Shown here piece by piece: positions 1 to 7,208 of a stretch of DNA of 64,000 bases; the first letter of the stretch is position 1, and each line of letters begins with the position of its first letter. The notes beneath the pieces were generated by a model that had not been told where the DNA came from, did not search any database, and saw only the letters and a list, made by a program, of their open reading frames with translations. Source of the DNA: JAGMES01 sp023128035. GTDB taxonomy: Bacteria > Bacillota > Halanaerobiia > DY22613. Both the position numbers and the translations under genes were made by a program. The stretch covers positions 1 through 64,000 of the forward strand of contig DAOVRZ010000019.1 in the NCBI GenBank assembly GCA_030627905.1, given 5' to 3'.

Positions 1-166
1 AGCTTAGTTCACTATTTTCTTGTGTAAATAAATTTTCTCCAATTAAATCTCCATGTTCTGCTTGAAGAATAACATATGGTTCGATAAGAGCTGCATTCGC
101 TGTAGTTGATATAAAGAGTACAAATAGTAGGATGACTATATAACCATATTTTTGGTATTTTATCAT
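1..166 (-). CDS. N-terminal part of a secreted protein of unknown function (cut by window edge)
   Basis: The gene starts at an ATG at 166-164 behind a GAGGTG ribosome site and runs off the left edge with 55 codons open. The first 24 residues form a clear signal peptide: a basic start (MIKYQKYG), a hydrophobic stretch (YIVILLFVLFI) and a likely cleavage site after STTANA. The mature part begins ALIEPYVILQAEHGDLIGEN, which I do not recognise. The product is probably exported. No function can be given from this fragment. Confidence 0.6.
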   Translation of the reverse strand, partial: MIKYQKYGYIVILLFVLFISTTANAALIEPYVILQAEHGDLIGENLFTQENSELS

Positions 167-170
167 TTTA

Positions 171-474
171 CTCACCTCAACTTATTTTTTGGATACTAAC
201 CCTATTCATTATACTCCCTTTTTTAGCTAATTACTTCTTAATATAGAAACATTACTTTTGTTAATTATTGTATAATTTTTTAATAAATTCAACGAATTAT
301 AATTAAAGTATAACCAGTAATACTACTTTATTTAGAATGTAAATCATTAACACTAAGTAAAATGTCACTATACAAAATATAAATTACTTTTAAAAATAAA
401 AAATCTCCTAAGATTATTTTAGGAGATTAACTTAACTAACAAAGTTTATTTTATTTTAATTTTTCTGGTTCTTC
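171..474. other. AT-rich intergenic region
   Basis: About 300 bases without a gene. The end next to the left gene should hold the promoter of the secreted protein. The other end carries the tmk terminator at 390-428. I see no other structure. Confidence 0.5.
390..428 (-). terminator. Intrinsic terminator of tmk
   Basis: A 10-bp inverted repeat (AATCTCCTAA / TTAGGAGATT, loop of 7) lies 46 bases past the tmk stop. On the minus strand it is followed by a T-rich tract (TTTTTATTTTTA). Confidence 0.8.
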
Positions 475-1113
475 TTACAACATCTTCTCTACAACACCCA
501 CAATCTCTTGATGTTGTTCATTCCTCTCCCTTTTACCATCAACATAATGTAAAGGAGCTTTAAATTTAGCTAATAAACGATCATAATTCTCCCTAACTTG
601 CTTCAATTTATTACGATTTTCATAGATATCGTGAACTGGACGCCCTTGATTTAACCTGTCCAAACAAATCTCCAAAGGGCAATCAATAAAGAGGGTTAAA
701 TCAGGTAACGGAAATTGACTATTCAACTGTTTAACAAATGCCAACTCGTTTTCATCATTGCAATTATACACCATAGAAGAGAGCACATAACGAGTACAGA
801 TAACAATCCAACCATCATCTACCTTAGTCATAACCCCATCTAACTTATTATAAAGATGGTCATGACGGTCTGCAGCAAACAGTAACGCCAATTGTCGATC
901 ATTCCGCTTTTTATCATCTGACATAAGAAGACGCCCCTTTAAGGAAAGCCGAATTAAATTACCTATAGGACCGCCAGTTGGTTCTTCGGTTAAAAAGACT
1001 TTATATCCATTTTTGAATAAATAATCATGTAACAACCTAGCTTGTGTTGAAGTTCCCGAACCATCTATCGCTTCAAATACAATAAACATTCCACGTTTCA
1101 ATTCTTTAGCCAT
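475..1113 (-). CDS. tmk: dTMP kinase (thymidylate kinase), with Lys-to-Thr change in the P-loop
   Basis: At 212 aa this fits thymidylate kinase, which phosphorylates dTMP to dTDP in the cytoplasm. The P-loop is near residue 14 (EAIDGSGTSTQ), the substrate motif is TRYVLSSMVYN near 108, the DRH motif is in LLFAADRHDH, and the LID region follows RPVHDIYENR. The ATG at 1113 has a GAGGAGGT ribosome site. The oddity is the P-loop: most family members have GSGKSTQ, and here the lysine that contacts phosphate is Thr. The rest of the fold is intact, so I read this as a variant subgroup rather than a dead enzyme. It is monocistronic with its own terminator. Confidence 0.85.
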   Translation of the reverse strand: MAKELKRGMFIVFEAIDGSGTSTQARLLHDYLFKNGYKVFLTEEPTGGPIGNLIRLSLKGRLLMSDDKKRNDRQLALLFAADRHDHLYNKLDGVMTKVDDGWIVICTRYVLSSMVYNCNDENELAFVKQLNSQFPLPDLTLFIDCPLEICLDRLNQGRPVHDIYENRNKLKQVRENYDRLLAKFKAPLHYVDGKRERNEQHQEIVGVVEKML

Positions 1114-1308
1114 TCTAGAAATTACCTCCTCAACTAACTTATGTCTATTTTTTAATTTCCACCTAAATATATTTTTTCCTTCCTGAGTCGAGCTTTAGCA
1201 ACAAAATAAAAGAAAAATATAGTAGAAAAATAGGGCTAAAGTATGATATAATAATTCAAAAGCCCTAATAACGTGATAATTTTACCTTTCCAAGGGAGGT
1301 CTTGTTAA

Positions 1309-2001
1309 ATGTCAAATCATTTCTACAAAAAAAAAGTAACCTGTCCAATCTGTCTTACTCCATTTCATGCCACTGTAGTAAAATCAAACAAGTGTGTCTC
1401 CTCTGGAAAAGACTCCGACTTTCGGTATATCTATCCTAATATTACACCATATCTTTATGATATCTGGGTCTGTCCTCAGTGTTTTTATGCATCTCCCAAA
1501 GGAGTCTTTAATGAAATCAAACCAAATGAGGTTAATAAGATTGCTCAAATTTTAGCAACCCACCAAATCAATATGAATCCTTTAGGAGAGCGCAAATTAG
1601 AAACAGCACTTATAAGCAACAAATTAGCTCTTCTCACGCTTTCATACCGAAAAGTACCAGCAAGCACGATTGCTGGAGTCTGTTTAAAAACCGCATGGAT
1701 TTATCGAATGTTGAAAAATACTAAAAACGAGAGAATCTATTTAGAAAAAGCTCTTTCATATTATGAAGAAGTTTATTCTACAGAACATTTCCCAATTGGT
1801 GGACTAACACATCTTCGAGCAGCATATCTTATAGCTGAAATAAATCGACGATTAGATAATTATGAAGAAAGTATCCGAAGATTTGATCAAGTCGTCAGAA
1901 GCCCCTTGGCAAAAAGTGAGCCTCTTATCGTGAGAATGGCTCGCGACCAATGGAGTCTGGCAAAAAAGCAACTTGATAAGATTCAAAAAATCAGAGCCTA
2001 A
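1309..2001 (+). CDS. DUF2225 family protein (zinc-ribbon plus TPR-like)
   Basis: This 230-aa protein has two CxxC pairs, CPIC near residue 12 and CPQC near 55, as expected for the zinc-binding N-terminus of DUF2225 proteins. The C-terminal half (about 120-225) is helical and TPR-like, with segments such as LKTAWIYRMLKN and AYLIAEINRRLDNYEES. The ATG follows an AAGGGAGG ribosome site. It is one of few plus-strand genes, divergent from tmk, and has its own terminator. The family is common in Firmicutes and has no established biochemical role. Confidence 0.8.
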   Translation: MSNHFYKKKVTCPICLTPFHATVVKSNKCVSSGKDSDFRYIYPNITPYLYDIWVCPQCFYASPKGVFNEIKPNEVNKIAQILATHQINMNPLGERKLETALISNKLALLTLSYRKVPASTIAGVCLKTAWIYRMLKNTKNERIYLEKALSYYEEVYSTEHFPIGGLTHLRAAYLIAEINRRLDNYEESIRRFDQVVRSPLAKSEPLIVRMARDQWSLAKKQLDKIQKIRA

Positions 2002-2043
2002 TAACACCAGTAAGAAAGATTTCTTTTTCAACTTTAAAATTAT

Positions 2044-2080
2044 AAGGCTGTAGCCCTTTAAGGTTACAGCCTTTTATATT
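2044..2080 (+). terminator. Intrinsic terminator of the DUF2225 gene
   Basis: The stem AAGGCTGTAGCC / GGTTACAGCCTT with a short loop is followed by TTATATTT, 43 bases after the stop codon. Confidence 0.8.
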
Positions 2081-2294
2081 TACGGCATTGATCCTGCCAC
2101 TAAACGATCTATCATTTTAGTTAAAGCAATAGCAGCATTAAAAATCCATACATCATCAAGATGTACAGGGACTTCAAACTCATGAGCTACCTTGCCACCT
2201 CATTCATTCGCTCGTCTGCTATAACCACACCTCCAGCCTGATTAAGAGTATTTTCTAAACAGACAAGACCTATATCTGAAAAATGAATATTATC
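2080..2294 (-). pseudogene. Remnant of low-specificity L-threonine aldolase
   Basis: Two reading frames on the minus strand join into threonine-aldolase sequence. The first reads HFSDIGLVCLENTLNQAGG, matching the family's HFP..GLI.LENTHN.AGG core. After a frameshift and stop (AGG TAG) the second reads AHEFEVPVHLD followed by IFNAAIAL, matching AHEHGIPVHLDGARIFNAAVAL. The PLP-lysine half and the N-terminus are missing. It abuts the decayed EamA transporter directly. Such enzymes cleave threonine to glycine and acetaldehyde; this copy cannot work. Confidence 0.7.
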
Positions 2295-2298
2295 CCTG

Positions 2299-2729
2299 TT
2301 AAAGCTTTTTCGAAAAATCACCAATTTCCGCTAAAATCATTCCCAAAATAATTAATCCACCACCCCACAAACTATGTGAAGATACCACTTCTCCTAATAA
2401 TAAATTGGTACAATTACCACAGATAATCCTGTAATAAAACCAGCTTTAGAAGCAGTTGTATATACAATTCCACTAACCTGAAAAATAAACCCTCCGGTTA
2501 AAGCTAATCCTAAATATATGCCTACTTTTACAGAATCCATATTTAAATTTCCTAATTTACGCCAGTTCACTAAGGCCAACATCAAAAAAGCCAAAGTAAA
2601 ACGTAAAAAGATAAAATTTAAAGGTTGAATGCCTTCTAGCGCATCTTTCATCAATGGAAAGGTTGTACCCCATATTACTACAACAAATAAAAGTGCTATA
2701 TCTGCAAACACACGTTTATGCTTTTCCAT
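2299..2729 (-). pseudogene. EamA/DMT family transporter with large internal deletion
   Basis: The start at 2729 (AGGAG 12 bases upstream) encodes the first four membrane segments of a drug/metabolite transporter, including WGTTFPLMKDAL near residue 20, and stops at 2394. The final segment of the same family continues in another frame: LLGEVVSSHSLWGGGLIILG, ending at 2299. About half of a normal 300-residue protein is missing between them, so this is an internal deletion plus frameshift. It lies 19 bases downstream of the Crp/Fnr regulator and was probably its target or operon partner. Confidence 0.75.
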
Positions 2730-2748
2730 CCACTACATCAGCTCCTAT

Positions 2749-3408
2749 TCATCGAATATAGCACATCAATTGTTCAATATCTTTGATCAATATACGCCGA
2801 TTTACTACATCTATAATTCCCTCTTCTTGAAATTTATTTAACGTCTTTGTTACAGTTACTCGTGATGCTCCCAATAAATTAGCCAATTCCTGATGAGTTA
2901 ATGATATTTGTAAATGAATCCCAAAATCATTAGGCTTACCAAATTGCTTACTAAACCCAACTAATAAACTCGCCATCCGACCTGCAATTCTATAAAAAGC
3001 GGTGTCTCGAATCTGCTCTATAATCAATCTAGTCTTCTTCGCCATCAATTCCATCAACTTCAACGCAATACCCGGTTCTTCAATTAACCGTTCTGTTAGA
3101 TCTTTCTTACTCATAGAAAAGATTACTGTATCCTCTAAAATTTCTGCATTGACTGCATAACTCATTCCATCAAATAAAGCAATTTCGCCAAAGAACTGGC
3201 CTTCTGATAAAATTAACAAGGTTTTTTCCTTTCCATCATCTGAAATCATAAATAATTTGACTAATCCTTTTGCAATGTAAAAAAGATACTCTTCACGATC
3301 ATTTTCCATAAAAACCATTTCATTGGCTTGATATTTGCGTTGAAAACCGCCCTCATGAAAAAGAGTTTCCAATTTTATTTCAGTTTTATCTTTCTTTTCA
3401 TATATCAT
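2749..3408 (-). CDS. Crp/Fnr family transcriptional regulator
   Basis: At 219 aa this has the normal Crp/Fnr layout. A cyclic-nucleotide-type beta barrel spans about 15-130, with GEIALFDG marking the phosphate-binding cassette position. A long dimer helix follows, then a winged helix-turn-helix near 165-200 (SLTHQELANLLGASRVTVTK). There is no N-terminal cysteine cluster, so it is not an FNR iron-sulfur sensor. The ATG follows AAGGGAG. Only decayed genes lie downstream, so its present targets are unknown. Confidence 0.85.
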   Translation of the reverse strand: MIYEKKDKTEIKLETLFHEGGFQRKYQANEMVFMENDREEYLFYIAKGLVKLFMISDDGKEKTLLILSEGQFFGEIALFDGMSYAVNAEILEDTVIFSMSKKDLTERLIEEPGIALKLMELMAKKTRLIIEQIRDTAFYRIAGRMASLLVGFSKQFGKPNDFGIHLQISLTHQELANLLGASRVTVTKTLNKFQEEGIIDVVNRRILIKDIEQLMCYIR

Positions 3409-3509
3409 ATTCTTGCTCCCTTCCCGACGGTATTCATCTAACTTTAATTCGGTGTAATAAGCAAAAATCCTTTTTTACTATGCAAAATTTCATAACAAAT
3501 CCCTATCAT

Positions 3510-3563
3510 AACACCACAAAAAAATCCTCATTCTCTACTATCTAAATGTAGAAAATGAGGATT
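3510..3563 (-). terminator. Intrinsic terminator of fur
   Basis: A long stem (AAATCCTCATT..TCTAC / GTAGA..AATGAGGATTT) is followed on the minus strand by an eight-base T run, 19 bases past the fur stop. Confidence 0.85.
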
Positions 3564-3581
3564 TATCTCGCAATATTGATA

Positions 3582-4031
3582 TCATTCATTTGAATCGCTT
3601 CGACAGTCAGCACAATATCCATAAAACTTTATCCGATGATCGATTACATGAAAATCATATTGGTCACTAATATGAATTTCGAAATTTTTTAAGGCATTAT
3701 CGTTAAATTCAATAATTTTCCGACATTTTAAGCAAATCAAATGGTGATGGTGACGATCACCTTCGTCTAATTCATAACGTCGACAGTTGTTATCAAAATT
3801 AAGTTCATGTAATATACCTAACTCACAGAATAACTCCAAGGTACGATACACTGTTGCTAATCCCAACCGAGGATTTTGCTGTCTAATAAGTTGATAAATC
3901 TCTTCTGCACTAGAATGCTTATCAATATCCTCCAATAAAGTCTTCAAAATTAAGCGTCGTTGCGAAGTCAACTTAAAATTAGCTTCTATCATTCGCTCTT
4001 CATATTCCTTAAGTTTTGCATCCAATTCCAT
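3582..4031 (-). CDS. fur: Fur family ferric uptake/metal regulator
   Basis: A 149-aa Fur-family repressor. It has an N-terminal winged helix (TSQRRLILKTL, LGLATVYRTLELF), the regulatory-site stretch DRHHHHLICLKC and a C-terminal CADC pair, giving the two CxxC structural-zinc motifs. I chose the ATG at 4031; a TTG at 4046 would add five residues but lies inside the operator-like palindrome. No strong ribosome site decides between them. The adjacent Fur box implies autoregulation. Fur is more likely than PerR or Zur from overall look, but this is not certain. Confidence 0.85.
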   Translation of the reverse strand: MELDAKLKEYEERMIEANFKLTSQRRLILKTLLEDIDKHSSAEEIYQLIRQQNPRLGLATVYRTLELFCELGILHELNFDNNCRRYELDEGDRHHHHLICLKCRKIIEFNDNALKNFEIHISDQYDFHVIDHRIKFYGYCADCRSDSNE

Positions 4032-4047
4032 CACCCACTTTATCAAA

Positions 4048-4062
4048 TGATAATCATTTTCA
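4048..4062 (-). promoter_or_regulatory. Fur box upstream of fur
   Basis: The minus strand reads TGAAAATGATTATCA, which matches the 7-1-7 Fur consensus TGATAATNATTATCA at 13 of 14 positions. It sits 17 bases before the chosen fur ATG, between fur and the upstream gene, as an autoregulatory operator would. Confidence 0.7.
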
Positions 4063-4073
4063 ATTAAATTATA

Positions 4074-4460
4074 TCAAAATTGAACACATGAGTCAAGAGA
4101 AATCTCTTTCAAAATCAATCTTCTAATTTGAAAGATAATCTGTTCTAGTTTGGATTTGAGATCACAGGAAAGGTCTTTTCTCCCAAAAAAAATTGAATTT
4201 ATCCCAATAATCAAAATACGCTCATTGATAGTGATATAATTAATCTTAGATATTTCTTCTTCACCGCAATCATCAAATTGATCAATAATGATAATTTTAT
4301 CAGAGTAAAGTTTTAAAACCTTATGGTATAAATCCCAACCTGATGAGCCACATTGATAAAAAGAAATATTAGTTTCATGTATAGAATGATGTAATTTGTC
4401 GACTAAACGATTCATACCATATTCATTGTGATTAATTCCAATTACTATAATTTTTTTCAT
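4074..4460 (-). CDS. Divergent hydrogenase maturation protease-like (peptidase M52 fold) protein
   Basis: A 128-aa protein resembling HycI/HyaD proteases, which trim the large subunit of NiFe hydrogenases. Matching blocks are the N-terminal IIVIGIN, the central IIIIDQFDDCGEEEI and the C-terminal ILIIGINSIFFG followed by LKSKLEQIIFQI. The usual GDDG motif is replaced by HNEYG, and the segment holding the family's metal-binding histidine (THNMPL in HycI) appears deleted. It may therefore be inactive or repurposed. I start at ATG 4460, nine bases after AGGTG; a GTG at 4472 is the alternative. It sits directly upstream of fur. Confidence 0.5.
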   Translation of the reverse strand: MKKIIVIGINHNEYGMNRLVDKLHHSIHETNISFYQCGSSGWDLYHKVLKLYSDKIIIIDQFDDCGEEEISKINYITINERILIIGINSIFFGRKDLSCDLKSKLEQIIFQIRRLILKEISLDSCVQF

Positions 4461-4509
4461 AATAAACGTCACCTTTCTTGGATTTTTTTTATTTTATCCA
4501 AAAAGGCTA

Positions 4510-4552
4510 AAAATAAACAAAAAAGAAAGAGCGGTAACCGTATCACCGCTCT
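4510..4552 (-). terminator. Intrinsic terminator after the NfeD-SPFH pair
   Basis: The stem AGAGCGGT / ACCGCTCT with a 9-base loop is followed on the minus strand by a T-rich tract (TTCTTTTTTGTTTATTTTT). Confidence 0.75.
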
Positions 4553-4708
4553 ATCAACCCCACTTTCCCCTACCCCTACATGGTCTCCATGCAAAAGTAA
4601 CCTTTTATACCTAAATTATATCATAATCTTATATTTATTGTCAACTATTTTTGCGAAATTTTATACTCAGTAGACTTTTATTGTAATATTTTTTTAATTT
4701 TATAATTG

Positions 4709-5614
4709 TTACTGATCTTTTAAATCTAAAAATCCACTTAAGTTTGCAAGAATTTTCCCCCACTGTAGTGGCATATAGATTTTACTAGCCTGACCATCAG
4801 CGATCTTTTCTAAAGATTCTAAATATCGAAGTGTTATAACCCTTTCGTCTGGATTTCCTTCATGTATAGCCTTATAAACTTCTTTAATCATATCTGCTTT
4901 TGCTTGCTGAATAATTCTATGAGTTTCTGCTTCTCCTTGTGCCTTAAGAACTGCAGCTTCTTTTTCTCCCTGAGCACGAATTATCGCTGCTTCTCGTTCT
5001 CCTTCAGCTTCTTTAATAGTAGATTCTCGTTTCCCTTCGGAAATAAGAATCTGAGCTCGTTTATCTCTTTCTGCTTTCATCTGAGTCTCCATTGAACCCT
5101 GAATATCTTCTGCAAGAGAAATATCTTTCAATTCTACACGATTAATTTTCACACCCCATTTGTCCGTCACATCATCTAAAACATTTCTTAATCTATCATT
5201 AATGGTATCTCTAGAACTTAAAGTTTCATCCAGTTCCAGTTCACCTATAACATTTCTTAACGTAGTTGCAGCCATATTTTCAATAGCTCCTTCAATATCA
5301 GAAATCTCATATTGCAACTTTTGTGGGTCAGTAACCTGATAATAAACGATTGTATTGATCATCATTGTCACATTATCTCTGGTTATTACAGGTTGAGGGG
5401 GAAAATCACGTACTTGTTCTTTCATATCAATTTGTGTAACTAATCGGTCTGTAAAGGGCATAATAAAATTTATACCACTATGAGCTATCTTATGAAAACT
5501 CCCTAATCTTTCTATTACTCCAACCTTTGATTGATTAATTATTATCAAACAAAACTTACCAATAATGAAAACAAAAATCGCCAACAAAAACAAAATTACA
5601 ATCCAGAAAACCAC
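4709..5614 (-). CDS. SPFH/band 7 (stomatin-like) membrane protein, paraslipin/QmcA type
   Basis: A 301-aa stomatin-type protein. One N-terminal membrane segment (about 1-25) is followed by GVIERLGSFHKIAHSGINFI, the SPFH domain (ITRDNVTMMINTIVYYQVTDP near 80) and a coiled-coil segment rich in E/A/K repeats (about 180-240, GEREAAIIRAQGEKEAA). Such proteins form ring-like scaffolds in membrane microdomains and pair with NfeD. The GTG start at 5614 has a strong GGGGGAGG site. The partner nfeD-like gene ends 29 bases upstream. Confidence 0.88.
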   Translation of the reverse strand: MVFWIVILFLLAIFVFIIGKFCLIIINQSKVGVIERLGSFHKIAHSGINFIMPFTDRLVTQIDMKEQVRDFPPQPVITRDNVTMMINTIVYYQVTDPQKLQYEISDIEGAIENMAATTLRNVIGELELDETLSSRDTINDRLRNVLDDVTDKWGVKINRVELKDISLAEDIQGSMETQMKAERDKRAQILISEGKRESTIKEAEGEREAAIIRAQGEKEAAVLKAQGEAETHRIIQQAKADMIKEVYKAIHEGNPDERVITLRYLESLEKIADGQASKIYMPLQWGKILANLSGFLDLKDQ

Positions 5615-5643
5615 TATAATTCCTCCCCCAATTCACTATTTTT

Positions 5644-6063
5644 TCAAAATTTCTCAAGTGCACGCACCTTCAATTTCACGCCATCAACTTTCACAATGAT
5701 TACAGCGACTCCAGGATGAATCACCTCCTCTTCACTATAAGCACGCCAAAATTCTCCATTAAACTTGATAAGTCCAGGTTTACAATATATCGGCCCTACA
5801 GTCTCAACTACTACTCCCTCTTTTTCAAGCAAAGCTGAGATATTTGTTTTAATTTCCTTTCTTCGCCAGATTACCTTACGCGAAAAAATAATAAATACTG
5901 CGGATATCAAAACAAAAATTAAAAGTTGGTAAACAAAAGAATAAAAATTTGCTACTACAGCAGCCGCCAAAGCACCTAAACAAAACCAAAGTAACAAAAA
6001 TTCTACTGTCAGTAACTCTCCAATCCCTAAAAATATGGCTAAAATCAACCATATCCATCTCAT
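5644..6063 (-). CDS. NfeD-like membrane protein
   Basis: A 139-aa protein with three or four N-terminal membrane helices (about 1-75), then a small OB-fold domain (VVETVGPIYCKPGLIKFNGE followed by WRAYSEEEVIHPGVAVIIVK). This is the short NfeD form encoded beside SPFH proteins, with which it forms a membrane complex. The true start is the ATG at 6063, seven bases after GGAGGTG, not the TTG one codon earlier. It is first gene of the two-gene operon. Confidence 0.85.
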   Translation of the reverse strand: MRWIWLILAIFLGIGELLTVEFLLLWFCLGALAAAVVANFYSFVYQLLIFVLISAVFIIFSRKVIWRRKEIKTNISALLEKEGVVVETVGPIYCKPGLIKFNGEFWRAYSEEEVIHPGVAVIIVKVDGVKLKVRALEKF

Positions 6064-6264
6064 CAACTTTCACCTCCTCTAAAAAATATTCTAGTTAATA
6101 AAAAATTAGAACAGGGCTAAATTCTACCAGGAATAGCTTGGCGTATTTTATAAATTTTCTATTTTTTTTATTATTTTTATGACATTCTATTGCATTCTTC
6201 TGATAAATTATTTATACTAATTTTAGATGTGATTTTGGTATTTTAAAGAAGAGGAGGAGGAAGA

Positions 6265-6504
6265 ATGCAATCTACAGGTATTCTGCGAAAAATTGATGAA
6301 TTGGGGCGAATTGTAATTCCAATTGAGTTAAGAAGAAGTATGAGCATCGAAACCAATGATCCATTAGAAATTTTAGTGGGAAATGAAGAAATTATTTTAA
6401 GAAAATTTGTTCAAACATGCCTATTTTGTGGTGAATCTGAAAATATTTTCATTTTTAAAAATCAATGTGTCTGCCATAACTGTCAGGAAAATTTATCCAT
6501 TTAA
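6265..6504 (+). CDS. AbrB/SpoVT-like transition-state regulator with C-terminal zinc finger
   Basis: A 79-aa protein. Residues 1-50 are a swapped-hairpin AbrB DNA-binding domain (TGILRKIDELGRIVIPIELR, then DPLEILVGNEEIILRK). Residues 55-75 carry two CxxC pairs (CLFCGE, CHNC) likely to bind zinc. AbrB proteins control the switch from growth to sporulation in Firmicutes. The start has an exceptionally strong GAGGAGGAGG site. The TAA stop lies inside the first bases of repeat P1 copy 1, so the last codons border an inserted element. Confidence 0.85.
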   Translation: MQSTGILRKIDELGRIVIPIELRRSMSIETNDPLEILVGNEEIILRKFVQTCLFCGESENIFIFKNQCVCHNCQENLSI

Positions 6505-6604
6505 GAACATTTTCGGAAGGCATAAATTCTCCAACTTCTGTAAGTGGGGTAAACTATCGTGTTAGAACTACCTTTCGGTGGAAATTTAAAATTTATTGTT
6601 AAGA
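6501..6604 (+). repeat. Dispersed palindromic element P1, copy 1
   Basis: It begins TTAAGAACATTTTCGGAAGGC, here one mismatch from the family end, and closes ATTGTTAAGA. Inside it has CTTCTGTAAGTGGGG and CTTTCGGTGGAA, shared with the copies at 24114 and 55681. The first bases contain the stop codon of the AbrB-like gene. Confidence 0.6.
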
Positions 6605-6608
6605 GCGG

Positions 6609-6696
6609 GGTCATATATAAACAAAAGATAGCAAAAAAGAGTTTAGGAAATATTCCTAATCAACTTTTTTTTGCTATCTTTTGTTTATATATGACC
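6609..6696. repeat. Long perfect inverted repeat (about 88 bp)
   Basis: The arms of about 30 bp, beginning GGTCATATATAAACAAAAGA on the left, are fully complementary. The centre holds a smaller hairpin, TAGGAATATTTCCTA on the minus strand. It sits between P1 copy 1 and the decayed BMP gene. It could end plus-strand transcription, but the arms are far longer than a terminator needs, so a MITE-like origin is possible. Confidence 0.6.
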
Positions 6697-6796
6697 TTGT
6701 TTTTGTAAAAGCCAAGTTTTATATCCCCATCTTAAGACATACTAACAATACAATTAAAATTCTTTACCTTCAAACTATATTAAGGAGTGGTTATTA

Positions 6797-7129
6797 GTGA
6801 AAAAATTTGGAAAAACATTTATCCTATTTCTCCTTTGTCTCCTTCTTACCTGTGGTTGTACTCAACGTAAAAAAGAAGGCTCACCTTCACCTCAGAAAGT
6901 AGACAAAAATGAGATTGTTGTTGGAATAGTCACAGATGTTGGAGGATTAGGAGATCAATCTTTTAATGATTCTGCGCATAAAGGTTTAAAACAAGCAGAA
7001 GAAGAAGAAGAAGGTTCTTTTCTTTGTGAAGTGGTAGCAGGAATGATGACAAAATCCGATAAAGACGGTTTTATTGGCGGTATGGATATACCTACCACCC
7101 GAGAAGATTCAGAAAAATTCACCCTTTAG
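6797..7129 (+). pseudogene. Truncated BMP-family (nucleoside-binding) lipoprotein
   Basis: The 110-aa product starts at GTG behind AAGGAGTGG with a lipoprotein signal (LLLTCGC, Cys about 21). It matches PnrA/Med/BMP binding proteins in two blocks: VGIVTDVGGLGDQSFNDSA (about 43-61), then EEGSFLCEVVAGMMTKSDK and GFIGGMDIP (about 72-100). In intact proteins some 60-70 residues separate these blocks and over 150 follow them, so there is an internal deletion and a lost 3' part. BMP proteins bind purine nucleosides for ABC uptake, which fits the neighbouring purine genes. Confidence 0.75.
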
Positions 7130-7152
7130 TAAGCCAAATTTAGAGCGATTAA

Positions 7153-7198
7153 AAAGTCAGAGGTTAGATAAAATCCAAGCCCTGACTTCTTTAATTCT
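7153..7198. terminator. Bidirectional intrinsic terminator
   Basis: The stem AAGTCAG..GG / CC..CTGACTT is flanked by T-rich DNA on both strands, between the BMP remnant and the converging permease gene. Confidence 0.6.
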
Positions 7199-7208
7199 TA
7201 ACTATAAG

